A DNA stretch of 64,000 bases from Ceratotherium simum simum (lineage: Eukaryota > Chordata > Mammalia > Perissodactyla > Rhinocerotidae): assembly GCF_000283155.1 (NCBI RefSeq), contig NW_004454210.1:7821772-7885771 (forward strand). Direction: 5' to 3'. The position numbers and the translations under genes were made by a program. The notes under the pieces were generated by a model. The model had not been told where the DNA came from. It was given only the letters and a program-made list of their open reading frames with translations, and made no database searches. Below are positions 31,476-43,080 of this stretch, piece by piece; position 1 is the stretch's first letter; each line of letters opens with the position of its first letter.

Positions 31476-31721
31476 ATTTATTTATTTTTTTTGTGAGGAG
31501 ATCAGCCCTGTGCTAACATCTGCCAATCCTCTTTTTTTTGCTGAGGAAGACTGGCCCTGGGCTAACATCCAGGCCCATCTTCCTCCACTTTATATGGGAC
31601 GCCGCCACAGCATGGCTTGCCAAGCAGTGTGTCGGTACACACCCGGGATCCGAACTGGCGAACCCCGGGCCGCTGCAGCGGAGTGCGAGCACTTAACCAC
31701 TTGCACCGCCGGGCTGGCCCC
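31476..31721 (-). repeat. ERE SINE (long form)
   Basis: Antisense with two 'gctaacatc' modules and head '...gccgggctggcccc'. Target-site duplication 'tccaggtaattatttt' (31460-31475) / 'tccaggaaattatttt' (31722-31737), one mismatch in 16. Confidence 0.94.
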
Positions 31722-31732
31722 TCCAGGAAATT

Positions 31733-33395
31733 ATTTTTGATTGAGATATAATTCACCTATGATAAAATGTACCATTTTAAAGTATATAATTCAGTAATTT
31801 TTAGTATATTCACAAAGTTGTACAAGCATTGCCACTACCTAATTCCAGAACATTTTAATCACCCATCCCCCCAAAAAAACCACCCTGTACCCATTAGCAA
31901 TCATTCCCTATACTTCTTGCCTTCCAGTTCCTGGAAACCACTAATCTACTTTCTGTCTCTACAGATCGCCTATTTTGTACATTTCATGTAAATGGAATCA
32001 TGTAATATGTATGTGAGTTTTTGTGTCTGACTTCTTTCACTTAGCGTATTGTTGCTGAGGTTCAACCATGTTGTAGCATGTATCAATAGTTCATTCCTTT
32101 TTATGGCTTAATAATATTCCATTGTATGGATACAGTGTATTTTATTTATCCATTCACCAGGTGATTATCATTTGCATTGTTTCCACTTTTTGGCTGTTAT
32201 GAATAATGCTGCTATGAACATTTGTGTACAAGTTTTTATGTGGATATATGTTTTTATTTCTCTTAGGCATATACCTAGGAATGGAATTGCTGTGTCATGC
32301 GGTAACTCTATGTTTAAACCTTTTTTTTTTTTTTTTTTGTGAGAAAGATCAGCCCTTAGCTAACATCCATGCCCATCTTCCTCCACTTTACATGGGATGC
32401 CACCACAGCATGGCCTGACAAGCAGTGCATCAGTGCATGCCCGGGATCTGAACCCGGGTCGCCAGCAGCCGAGCAAGTGCACTTAACTGCTATGCCACGG
32501 GGCTGGCCCCTATGTTTAAACTTTTGAGGAATCGCCAGACAACTTTTTAAAATTGCTGCACCATTTTACTTTCCCACTAGCAATGTAGGAGGGTTCCAAT
32601 TTCTCTACATCCTCTGCAACACTTGTTTTTGTCTGTCTTTTTTATTACAGCCATACTACACTAGAGGGTATGAAGAGCATCGCGTTTGTTTCAAGTTGAC
32701 TTTTCCTGATGGGTAATGATGTTGAACATCTTTTCATGGCATTATTGGCCCTGTGTATATCTTCTTTAGATAAATGTCTATTCAAATCCTTTGCCCATTT
32801 TTTATTGAGGTTATCTTTTTATTGTTGAGTTGTAAGTGTTCTTTTATGTTCTGTATGGAAGTCCCTTGTGAGATATATGATTTGCAAATATTTTATCCTA
32901 TTTCGTGAGTTATCTTTTCACTTTCTTGATAGTGACCTTTGAAGCATAAAAGATTTTAATTTTGACAAAGTCCAATTTATCTATTTTTTTTTATTGCTTG
33001 TGCTTTTGGTGTCATATTTAAGAAATCATTGCCTAACCCAAGGTCACAAAAATATATGCCTATGTTTTCTTCTAAAGATTTTATAGTTTTAGCTCTTAAA
33101 TTTAGGTCTTTGATCCATTTGAGTTAATTTCTGTATCTGATGTGAAGTAGGGGTTCACCTTCATTCTTTTGCATGTGGATATCCCCAGCTTTATTTGTTG
33201 AAAACTCTATTCTTCCCCTCTTTGAATTTCCTTGGCACCCTTGTTGAAAATTAATTGACCATAAACATATGGGTTTATTTTTGGACTCTCAATTATATAC
33301 AGACTTTATTTCTGGAGTTTACTTCTTGACTTCTCAATTGATCTGTATGTCTATCCTTATGCTGGCACCACGTGTCCTGTCTACTATCTAGGTAA
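31733..33395 (-). repeat. Antisense L1M (3' UTR into ORF2), split by an ERE
   Basis: Starts 'gattgagatataattcacc' and runs through 'tacaagcattgccactacct', 'ccattgtatggatacagtgt' and 'gtcatatttaagaaatcatt'. The ERE at 32320-32510 interrupts it. Confidence 0.82.
32320..32510 (-). repeat. ERE SINE (single-module form) inside L1
   Basis: T18-type tail, one 'gctaacatcc' module and head ending '...cacggggctggcccc'. Exact duplication 'ctatgtttaaac' at 32308-32319, repeated right after the element (the last c of the head is shared). Confidence 0.95.
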
Positions 33396-33509
33396 TTTTT
33401 TTAAAAACCTAATTTTTAAAATATATTTGAATTTAGTCATATAACATCAAAGGACTTATGAAAGCTCTCTGGGGATTTTATTCTGTTTTAAATTTTATTA
33501 ATCCCTGTA

Positions 33510-33610
33510 TTAGTTTTCTATTGCTGCTGTAATAAATTACCACAAACTTAGTGGCTTAACACAAGACAGATTTATCTTACATATCTGTAGGATATAAGTC
33601 TGACACAAAT
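33510..33610 (+). repeat. Unassigned ancient repeat fragment
   Basis: 'ttttctattgctgctgtaat' and 'accacaaacttagtggctta' 'acaca' are a widely dispersed mammalian repeat motif, also seen at 54171. Family not assigned. Confidence 0.5.
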
Positions 33611-33611
33611 T

Positions 33612-34175
33612 TTTTTTTCAGCTTCAGTGAGGTATAACTGACAAATAAAATTGTAAGATATTTAAAGTGTATATCACGGTGATTTGGTACACATACACAT
33701 TGTGAAGAGGTTCCTCCCATCTAGTTAATTAACACATCCATCACCTCACATATTTATCTTTTTTGTTTTTTTGGTGAGGAAGATTGTCCCTGAGCTAACA
33801 TCTGTGCCAATCTTCCTCTATTTTGTATATGGGATGCCACCACAGCATGGCTTGATGAGCAGTGTTGTAGGTCCATGCCCAGGATCTGAACCCACAAACC
33901 CCGGGCCGCTGAAGCAAAGCGAGCAAACTTAACCACTATACCACTGGCTGGCCCCTATTTATCTTTTTTTTTTAAGTGAGAACATTTAAGTTCCACTGTC
34001 TTAGCAAATTTCAATTATACAATACAATGTTATCAACCGCAGTCACCATGTTATACATTATATCCTCAGACCTTATTCATCTTGTAGCTGAAAGTCTGTA
34101 CCATTTTACCAGCCTCTCCCCATTTCCTCCACCCCTCAGAACACAAATATTTTTTAATCATTTTCATCGATGTTG
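33612..34175 (-). repeat. Antisense L1M 3' UTR, split by an ERE
   Basis: 'gaggtataactgacaaataa', 'atccatcacctcacatattt', then after the ERE 'gtgagaacatttaagttcca' and 'ttatcaaccgcagtcaccat'. Classic L1MA/MB-type 3' UTR in antisense. Confidence 0.78.
33765..33955 (-). repeat. ERE SINE (single-module form) inside L1
   Basis: Antisense with one 'gctaacatctgtgccaatc' module and head '...ccactggctggcccc'. Duplication 'tatttatctttttt' at 33751 and 33956. Confidence 0.94.
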
Positions 34176-34189
34176 GTTAAATGAGTTGC

Positions 34190-34330
34190 TTTAAGATCAT
34201 ACAGCAAATAAGTGACAGGGCTGGGGAGAGGTGTTTTAATTCCCTGTGTGGTGATTCACTTGCCTCATTTTTTCATTCAAGAAATATTTGTTGAGCATGT
34301 AGATGATATGGCACGCACCCTTCTGCTGGT
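34190..34330 (-). repeat. MIR and L2 3' fragments
   Basis: 'atacagcaaataagtgacag' 'ggctggg' is antisense MIR. 'ttcattcaagaaatatttgt' 'tgagc' is the antisense L2 3' terminus. Confidence 0.5.
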
Positions 34331-34332
34331 TT

Positions 34333-34598
34333 TTGTTTGTTTGTTTGTTTTTGCTGAGCAAGATGCCCCCTGAGCTAACATCTGTTGCCAATCTTCCTCT
34401 TTTTGTTTTTTTCCTCTCAAGGCCCCAGTACAGGGTTGTATATTCTAGTTGTAAGTCTTTCTAGTTCTTCTGTGTGAGCCGCCACCACAGCATGGCCACT
34501 GACAGATGAGTGACGTGGTTCCGCACCCGGGAACCGAACCCAGGCCACCGAAGCAGAGCGTGCCAAACTTTAACCCCTAGGCCATCAGGACTGGCCCC
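34333..34598 (-). repeat. ERE SINE (composite-tail form)
   Basis: Antisense: (TTTG)n tail, 'gagctaacatctgttgccaa', 'aaggccccagtacagggttg', head '...ccatcaggactggcccc'. Same composite layout as 19419-19674. Confidence 0.9.
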
Positions 34599-34599
34599 T

Positions 34600-35582
34600 T
34601 ATGCTGTTTTAATAAAGGCATTTTATACTTATAATCAGCTTGTTGGGTTTTGAGTTCAAGATCTCCAAAATTTTAAATTTTTAAATAATTTTAAAAGAAA
34701 ATTTGAGGATGACTGATTATTTATGAGGACCTGACAGTACAAAGCTTACTAATCAAATGAAGTCAAAGTCATTCAAAGACAAGGACTGTGATGCCAAGGC
34801 AGGAAATTCTAGTGAGGTTGGTAGGAAAGGAACCAGGGAGGTGGGACACAGTCACTGTTAGATCTGGTCATGGCAGGGATGCTCACAAAATGGACCTGTG
34901 GGCTTTGACAAAAAACAGATGTTTTCACAGCTCCTCTTGATGCTTTGTTCCTGGGGAAGAGCTTGAGAAAAAAGAGAAACGTAACCATGCGATAGCAATA
35001 AGGGAAACTCAACATGTGGCCAAAACAAGGAAAAAAACAACAACTTGTATAAGGGGATGTATTACAAAGTTAGTTCATTCATTTGTACAATCATTCAACC
35101 AGCGTAAACTCCAGATGTTGTGCTGGGGGTCACGAATATGGCTTTGAAGGAGGCATGGGATCCCTAATGCAAGCTACCTCCTGGGCGAGATCCTCCCCTG
35201 ATTAGGCGCTGCCACTTGGAGGGGGCAGAGCCTTCTCAGCCCCACCCTTTCTCTAAGCCTGCCTCCTGCCCCTCCGTGGCCCCACTAACACAAACACCAC
35301 TTGCCCTGTCTTCTTCAATTCTCTGAGCATCTCCACCCCCTACCTCTGCCCACAGGGCTTGGCTTCTCCATCCTCCCATCATCCCTCCCGTCCCCCAACT
35401 ACCAGGATAATCCTCAAGCCATAATAATCCCGAACAGTCCCTTTCCCAGGCTGAGTTTTTCAAATAACCATATGGGGGCGAGGCAGGAGTGGTGTGCAGG
35501 ATTGGAAGAAGCAAGGAGAGGAGGTGTACAGGGCATGGTGGGAAGGAGGAGCAAGAACCCTCCAGTTCCTGTCCTCTTAAAA
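34600..35582. other. No gene recognised; short L2 relic
   Basis: 'cattcaaccagcgtaaactc' at 35086 is a likely antisense L2 end. 35.2-35.55 kb is GC- and C/T-rich with overlapping long frames on both strands (for example 168 codons from 35301) that lack any domain; I attribute them to composition. Confidence 0.4.
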
Positions 35583-35825
35583 GGGCAGTGTAGTGAAGTG
35601 GTTAAAATCCTGGTGTCTGAGGGTCCAGATTGCCTGAGTTCAAGCCCCAGCTTTTCCACTTGCCACCTTGACACATCTTTTAACCTCTCTGCACCTGTTT
35701 CTGCATCTATAACGTTGGAGGAAGAGTTATTTCATAAGGTTTTGTTTTATAAGGTTGTATGTATTCATAATATGGATAAAGCACCCAGAGCAGTGCCTTG
35801 CGCATAATAAACGCTCTGTGTGTTA
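35583..35825 (+). repeat. MIR SINE (near full length)
   Basis: 'tgtagtgaagtggttaaaat', 'gattgcctgagttcaagccc', 'tttaacctctctgcacctg' and 'gagcagtgccttgcgcataa'. Good order and length for MIR. Confidence 0.78.
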
Positions 35826-37158
35826 CCTATAAGCCTGGTTTGGACAGCCCTATGCCACCGTGACATCAAGATAGGCCTGCTCAGTTCTCTCAGTTCTCTC
35901 TGCAACTCTATTTCTGGTGGCCAGTGGGTAGCTCTTAGACAAACTCAACAGACTCAGTGTCCCAAGACTAACTACAACTCCTAGGGAGGACAGTCTAAAT
36001 TCATATTAAGTGGAAAAAGGAAGTTTGCATCAAAGGTACAAATCTGCAAAGGTTTCCATGGCCCCATTGTAGATCACCTCTGAGTGATTGTATTCCTCTT
36101 TTCTCAACTTCCTGCTTCTAAATTTGGCCCAGGGACCTCTCTCTGCCTAACAAAGCCCATTTCAGTGCCTTTCCAACAAGAAACATCCCTTGGCAACCCT
36201 CCTAGAATGTGCAAGCAACTCATTTTAAAATAGAATCCTTTTTTCCTTTGGCCCTTCTACATTTAGTTTACAGTGTACTCAGTGGAAAAATAGGAGTTGT
36301 CATAGTCTTTCCTCTCACTTTCTTCCCTTTTCTCTGCCCCTTCTCTTTTCTTCCGGGCCTCTTTTCTTCCCCTTTTATTTTCTTTGCTCTTTGTTTCCTG
36401 GAATCCCTCTCTATAGCTCAGAATGGAGCTGATATTGTCCTGGACTTGGTGTTGTTCTGAACCAGGTGGATGCGAGCCCGGGAAATAGTAGTTTCTTGTC
36501 TGAACTTGGTGCTTAACTGAAAGAGGAGGAGCAGAGGTTCTTGGGTGAAGAACTAGAGCTGTAGAGAGAAGCACCAGATTCCGGGGAAGAGACGTTCCCC
36601 AGCTGATTAGTTCTTGACTGGAGCAATCACTCTCCAGCTTCCCAGAAGGGACCAGACTTAGTTTCTCGTAGGCTCGGAATAAAATCCATGACGCTGGCCC
36701 CAAGCATTCCCCTGGTCTTCAATCCAGTGTCTTTTATCTCTGGGTTTCAGGTTGTAGATGACATCAACTATTTTTATTATTTATTGCAAAGTGTCTGTCT
36801 GATCTTGGATCCACATATGATTTATTGTGTTTGTCGTTACTTCCTGAGTCATGAAGGGAGGGGTTCCGGGCTCAGGAAGCTCAAGAATGGATGAGATTTG
36901 CTTGACCGCTTGTCAACCTCTCTCTGAAAATGAATCTTTTTAGATTTATGCACAAGGTACAGGGTGAGAGTTTGCTGTTAACCTACAGATACCCTATTTA
37001 TTTCAATTGTGGTTAGACTATGAATGGTATTTCAAGGGAAAGAAAATATTTTTACTTTTTAACCACAGTTTCTTTTGTGAAGGTAGATGTGAATGGCAGC
37101 TTTAAAAAAAGGGTTAGCCATGTGATTAAAACAAAAAGTCAAGTGGTCATTCAACTTC
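35826..37158. other. No gene recognised; possible LTR at 36.1-36.7 kb
   Basis: C/T-rich to 36.4 kb (146-codon minus frame is lysine/glutamate/serine-rich by composition). 'cggaataaaatccatgacgc' at about 36676 looks like an LTR polyadenylation signal, but no TG...CA boundary or duplication was found. Confidence 0.3.
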
Positions 37159-37372
37159 TTTTTTTTTTTTTTTTTATAATTTTATTTATTTTTTCCCCCA
37201 AAGCCCCGGTAGATAGTTGTATGTCATAGCTGCACTTCCTTCTAGTTGCTGTATGTGGGACGCGGCCCCAGCATGGCCAGAGAAGCGGTGCGTCAGTGCA
37301 CGCCCGAGATCCGAACCCGGGCCGCCAGCAGCGGAAAGGGCGCACTTAACCGCTAAGCCAGGGGGCCGGCCC
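37159..37372 (-). repeat. ERE SINE (short form)
   Basis: Antisense: T-rich tail with ATTT units, 'ccaaagccccggtagatagt', B box in reverse 'gagatccgaacccgg', head ending '...agggggccggccc'. Duplication 'tcaacttc' at 37151-37158 and 37373-37380. Confidence 0.95.
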
Positions 37373-37495
37373 TCAACTTCATTTTCTAAATCAGTCTCTG
37401 AATTTGATTGATTGGTTTCTTTTGAGTTAGTTTTGAAAACTGAACTGATTTTTTACCAATTCAGACGGCAGTGTTGAGACTTGGCTGCTTTATCC

Positions 37496-38052
37496 TGTAG
37501 AGAAGAAAAAATAATTTTGCCTCTACCCTTCTGAGTTCTTGGCTGAGAACTCTGTAATAAAAGACAGATTAATAAAAGAAAAACAGAAGTTGATTAACAT
37601 GTATACCTCATGTGTACATGGGGAGACGCCCAGGGAAAAACAAGTAACTCTCCGAAGTAGCTTAGAATTCAGGATTAAATACCATATTGATAGGGATAGT
37701 GGAGAGAGAATGTAGGTCTCTTAGGGGAGAGTAAATGATTTTCAGGACAGATGAATGGGCCCTTAGAAGACTAGATAGGAGACATGATCATCTGTGGCAG
37801 AGTGTGTCTGGGTGTGGCGCCGACGTCTAGTCTCCTCTCCTGTGATAAGAGTTGATCTTCCCTGGTTGATGCAACTCCCTGATAAGAGGATTTATGACGA
37901 TCGAGTTCCTTTTGGAGGCTCTGTCCTTCGGCAGATAAGGGGAGTTTGGAGAAAGCCTCTCCCTGCATTTGCCGCTTTTTAAGCACCTTCAGCTCAAAAT
38001 AATCAATATACCAAAGCAGCATATTTTGGGCGGCATATTCTGCTACCCTACA
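37496..38052 (-). mobile_element. Solo LTR (557 bp) with 4-bp target-site duplication
   Basis: On the minus strand it begins 'tgtagggtagcagaatatgc' and ends 'cttctctaca', a TGTAG...CTACA inverted terminus. 'atcc' flanks it at 37492-37495 and 38053-38056. No internal region is attached, so this is a solo LTR left by recombination. It shares blocks with 6368-6839. Class is uncertain; a 4-bp duplication favours class I. Confidence 0.65.
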
Positions 38053-39194
38053 ATCCTCTATGGAGTCTACGACCCGGGCTTTATTAGGTTGCTCACTTGA
38101 AACAATCCAAGGGAGTTATTAGATTCCTTTCATAATTACTTCAGTTTTAAGTAGACCAAGGAAAAAATAAAGAATATTGTCAGTTTCTCTAGTTAGTACT
38201 GTCCTCTATTAGCAGTTAGTTCTCTAGATAGTATTGTCAGTATTCTGAAGTTAGAAGGACAATTCCCATGAACGGCATTTGTATCTGCCTCTTTACATTT
38301 TGGTAAATTTAAGCAATCAGAAGAGAATGTCCACCAGCTTGACATTACACCTACTGTCTTGGTTTTTTCATTCCATAAAGGTTGCTCCTTCTGGGTTCTT
38401 TCTCCTTTCCCAGACCTGTTACCCTTGGGGCGCCTCAGGGCTCCTTGCTTGGCCCTGGTCACTATCTGCATTGATTCTCCAGTTATCTCACTCAGTCTTG
38501 TGACTTTCTGTTCCTTTCAAGAATGCAGGTATGTTCAGGAGTGAAGCAACAAGATGCCTCCAACTCCCAAATGGTTCCCTTAAACAAACAAATGAAATAA
38601 AAGCATATATAAATAGAAAACTATAGAGCAAATATGGCAAGATGTTAATTATTGAGTGGAGGTAGAAAGTATATGTACTAAATATATGTACATTTCTGTA
38701 TGTTTGTAAGTGTACATGTTAAAGGAATGGAAATAAGTAAATAAACATCATATATATACTGACAACTCCCAAATTATGTCTCCAGCCCAGACCTGTCTCC
38801 TGAGCTCCAGACTCACATATCCAACTGCCCACTAACTTCCCCATTTGGATGTCAAAGTAATATACCCCAAACTGAGTTCCTGATCTGCCCTGCTCCCTGC
38901 CAACCTGCTCCGTCAGCAGCTTCCTCACCTCAGTTGATGACAAATCTGTTTTTTTGTAGTTGTTCAGGCCAAAAACCTTGAAGGCACTTTGACTCTTCTC
39001 TTTCTCTCCAGCCCACATCCCACTCTTCAGGAAGCCCTGTGGGTTCTGTCCGCAGAACATATCCAGAATGTGATGACTTTTCACCATGGCCACTTCACAT
39101 CCTGGTCTGGTCTAAACCGCTTCCAGCCCTTCCTCTGATGGTTCCATAGTCTTGCAATTGATCTCCTTGTTTCTGCCTTGTCCCCCTCAGTTTA
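38053..39194. other. No gene recognised
   Basis: Unique-looking sequence. The 124-codon minus frame (38719-39093) and 92-codon frame (38193-38471) have no recognised domain; part of 38.75-39.19 kb may be the 5' continuation of the L2 that follows. Confidence 0.4.
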
Positions 39195-39790
39195 TTCTCA
39201 ACAGAAAAGCCAATGAGACTCTTTTAAAATGAAGTCAAATTGTGTTCCTTCTCTGCTCAAAAGAAGAGTCTCACCCAGAGTAAACAAGGAAAGGGTGGAA
39301 GCTGAAATCCCTCAACAGCCCCAGGCCCTGCATGGTCTCCTACCACTTCCTTCCTGGCTCTCTATATTCTAGCTACTCTGGCCTCCTTGCTGTTCCTGGA
39401 ATAAGCCAAGATGATCCTGCCTTCTTGGGAATCTATACTGGCTATTACCTTTTGCTGGAAGACTCTTCCCCCAAACATTTGCACATGTTTCAAGTCTTTG
39501 CTTACAGTTATGTCTCAATGAAGCCTACCCTTACGATGGTAACCTGCTCCTCCACAGACGCTAGATCCGTCTAACCCTGCTCTTCTTTCTCTACAGCACT
39601 CACCATTTTCTAGCACACTACTTAATTAACTTACACATTGTGTTTATCATCTGTCTCTCCCACTTGAATGTGAGCTCAGTGAGGAAAGGGATATTTTGCT
39701 TGCTATTATATACACAGCTCCTAGAACAGTGCCTGGCCCAATATGGGGCCTGGCATGCAGTAAATATTTGTGGAATGAATGAATTGAATG
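39195..39790 (+). repeat. L2 LINE 3' region (long)
   Basis: Ordered L2 motifs: 'ccaggccctgcatggtctcc', 'ctgttcctggaataagccaa', 'acatttgcacatgtttcaag', 'gaatgtgagctcagtgagga', 'agaacagtgcctggccca' and 'cagtaaatatttgtggaatg'. One of the best preserved ancient repeats here. Confidence 0.85.
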
Positions 39791-40629
39791 AATAGTCACA
39801 CTTTGGTTGTATTTCTTGAGCAAAGAATCTATAATGTGAACTTTAGTAGGCCATAAATTAAACTTAAGTCAAAACTCTTTTAAATCCAGAATCCTGAGCT
39901 ACACTTTCCTTTCACTCCAGTTTGTTCTTTATTTTCTTACTACAGTAGTACTAAACTGTCTGTGAATGGCCTCTTCTATGAATGATTTCATTGTTCTTTT
40001 TATTCTGCCTGTTGTAATTCTTGGGACTTGTATCAATTCAGGTGTTTCATTGATTTCACTTAGTACTTCCTTAAAGTGAAATGACACTACTAAATATGTG
40101 AGAATCAGTGTGAGTTAAAGTCAGAATAAGAATAATCTCCATTTGAACTGACAGAATTGAAATAAGTGTCCCATGGGGTATGAAAATGCACCTTTGATAT
40201 CCATTCTCCCTAAAACTCACCCCCACATCCTCTACATTCAATGATAAGCCAGGTTCTTCCTAAATGTTATTAGTCCCTTGGACCAGTATGAAAAATTTCT
40301 TTTCGATAACATAATAGATTTCTCCCAACCTTTCTTGGGTGATTCCTCAAATAGCAGAAGCAGAGTTATCATTATGCTCCCAGGAAGAGCTATTTATGTA
40401 ATGTAACACCATTCTTTTCTTTGGTAATTCTGTACTAAAAATAGTCTATTCTAGAAGGTAACCCCATTTTTTCCTAGCTTAACCATATTCATAGACATGT
40501 TAAATGTCTTTCTTAAGTTTCTTAAACAAAATCTCATAGTTTTAAATGGATGAAAACCCAGTGGTTACCAAGTAAAATAAATTCATCTTATCCTTTCTAC
40601 TCCTTCTCTTCCCTTTCTATTAGGACATG
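39791..40629. other. No gene or repeat recognised
   Basis: AT-rich sequence with no open frame of note. Confidence 0.4.
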
Positions 40630-40870
40630 AAAATTGGTGAATTTAGAGAAAAAAGACAGCTAATATAAGGCAATAAATGGAAATGAATTGTACAGAAGTA
40701 AGTTGAACAGAGGTTTTAAAAAAGGTCTGATCCCTGAAAGAGAATGATAACGCTAATGTGGCAAAATCTTAACGGTGAGTCTTAGCAAAGGGTATCTGGG
40801 AGTTCTTTGTACAATTCTTGCAGCTTTTCTCTAAGTTTGAAATTATTTCAAAATAAAGAGTCAAACAGGA
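40630..40870 (+). repeat. L1M 3'-end fragment
   Basis: 'gtatctgggagttctttgta' and 'cttttctctaagtttgaaat' 'tatttcaaaataaa' are the sense L1M/ME 3' terminus. A sister copy is at 57190-57540. Confidence 0.65.
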
Positions 40871-41329
40871 AAAGGTTTGATCCTTTTGGGCTAAGTGTTA
40901 GTAAACAAGGCATCAACATGGATTAAGAATCTAACAGTTGCCGGGGATACATAAAGATGAAGAACGTGGATGTTGTCTCCATATTGTTCACAATCTAGAA
41001 GGGGAAAGAGGTATGTAAATAAATGTCTCGGGATAATCAAGTAAGTAGGGCTTCTCTATCTCAGCTTCAAGGAGGTACTGGTGAATAGATATCATTGTAA
41101 TAAAGTTGAAGATAACAGTCCCCTCAGCCTATGCAGAATTTACATAGCAAATGAAAAATAACCTGTTTTACAACTTTTAGATTCCTTAGTCAGATCAAGT
41201 CTATAGAAAGGGGAGAGGGCCCCACCCCCGAGAGAAGAGAACTTGGATGCGACCTTCTTAATCCCATCCTTGAGGGGCCCTCCAAGAGGAAACCTTGGAG
41301 TGCTTTCAAATGTGTTTCTTTAGAGAGAA

Positions 41330-41480
41330 CAAACAGAAAACAAAATGGCACACTTAAGCCGTAACATATCGTTAAATGTAAATGGTCTAAATGCACCGAT
41401 TGAAACACAGGACTTGGTGGAATGGATAAAATACGTGACCCAACTATATGCTGTCTCAAGGAACTCACTTCAATTATAAC
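41330..41480 (+). repeat. L1 ORF2 endonuclease-region fragment
   Basis: 'aaatgtaaatggtctaaatg' and 'gaatggataaaatacgtgac' 'ccaactatatgctgt' correspond to the start of ORF2. Isolated and degenerate. Confidence 0.6.
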
Positions 41481-42499
41481 CATATAGGTAAGTGAAAATG
41501 AGAGATGCAGAGCTCAGGCCTGAGAAATTTCAAACATACCATGGAACAGGGGTTGATTCCCATCTTGAAAAATCCAGTAAGAGAGAGAGGGGTGCTGCTT
41601 TGGTGGTGGAGTTAGGAGACTGCCCTATGTTGGAATCACCCTGCACTCCCTGTGTCCTGTTCAGTAGAACTGATTACCTAGAATGGAAGGAGGCCAGAGG
41701 GCATCCCAGAGGCCAAAGAGCTGAGGATGGAGGTATTACCGAGTCCTAACGGAACAGTGACCTGCAAGTGCGCCCTTGTGCCTGGAGCCACTCACGCCAA
41801 TAGAAGGAGATCAGGTTCAGAATAGCAGAGCAGAAACGTTATTCCTTGATCAATGAATGGAGGAGGCTCACCAAAGGGAAGGTGAGCAGGGTTCTTATGG
41901 GATGTGAAAGAGGAGGGGTCTCTGCATCACGGCTGGGGTGGGGGCATTTGGGGCAAGAGCGAATCTTCCCTTCTTGCACATGGCACCTTTTGCACACGTT
42001 TCCTTTTCACATGGCACCCATCTCCATCTTGGACCTCTCTGGTTTGGACTGGTTCTGCCCCTTGGCCGTGTGGCATTGTTCTGCCTTGGTTCCTATAAGC
42101 AAGCACAACTTAAAAATAAAGCATTAGACATGGAAAATGTTTTAGGGACTTCCCTGGGTGACAGAGGCACTCGTGACTCTCCAAAGAAGCAACATCCTCC
42201 TGGGCAGAGAAATGATGAGGAAGGGGCCCATTCACCTCCCTGCAGATCCCAACCCTGGCAATAGTAGGGAAGGAAGTAAGCAAGGAGAGAGCAGAAAGAT
42301 CTAAGTTCTCCATCTCACTGCATCTGAGATCTAAGATCTACCCCAGATCAGGCTCTGAGTTTTGATTATTACAGGAAATTGGACATTCTGATTTCTGAAT
42401 TGAGACTGTATTTGCTGGTTAAATTGACTGTAGGAAAAGCCAGCATAAGACTATCTCTTTTGTAAGACTGAGCAGAGACATCATGGGCCAACTGGAATT
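41481..42499. other. No gene recognised; possible antisense LTR
   Basis: GC-richer block. 'aacgttattccttgatcaat' near 41.84 kb and surrounding sequence are reminiscent of antisense LTRs, but no ends could be set. Overlapping plus frames at 41846-42264 lack a domain. Confidence 0.3.
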
Positions 42500-43080
42500 T
42501 TCAACTGGCACCAGGAAGGAGGAACTCAACTGAAAGAAAAATGACGGAATTTTTATGGATATTGATACTATCAATATTCTTTTTAAAGAATGACAGTAAT
42601 GTCATTATGTTTTTAAAAAGATTTCTTTTCATTTAGCGATACATATTGAGGTATTTATAGGTGAAATGATATGAAGTCTTTTTTTTTTTTAATAATTTTA
42701 TTTATTTATTTTTTCCCCCAAAGCCCCAGTAGATAGTTGTATGTCTTAGCTGCACATCCTTCTAGTTGCTGTACGTGGGACATGGCCTCAGCATGGCCGG
42801 AGAAGCCGTGCGTCGGTGCGCGCCCGGGATCCGAACCCGGGCCGCCAGCAGGGGAGCGCGCGCACTTAACCGCTAAGCCACAGGGCCAGCCCCTGGTATT
42901 TGCTTCTGAATAAAACTGTTGAGGGGACGAAATGGGTCAGGCATAGATGAACAATTTTGGCCAATTCGATAATTTGATTGTTGAAGCTGGATAATGGGGA
43001 CATGGGATTATTATACTATTCTCTCTCTTTTTATATATGTTGAAATTTTCCATTAGAAGTTAAAGAAAAAAGACAGTGAA
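42500..43080 (+). repeat. L1M 3'-end, split by an ERE
   Basis: 'tagcgatacatattgaggta' 'tttatagg', then the ERE, then 'tggtatttgcttctgaataa', 'gttgaagctggataatgggg' and 'atgttgaaattttccattag'. Joining the flanks restores the continuous L1M motif order. Confidence 0.68.
42679..42893 (-). repeat. ERE SINE (short form) inside L1
   Basis: Antisense: T tail with ATTT units, 'ccaaagccccagtagatagt', head '...cacagggccagcccc'. Very close to the copy at 37159. No clean target-site duplication seen. Confidence 0.94.

Noticed and set aside
35301..35807. 168-codon plus-strand frame with overlapping minus frames
   Set aside because: GC/C-rich composition opens several frames at once and the right third is a MIR element.
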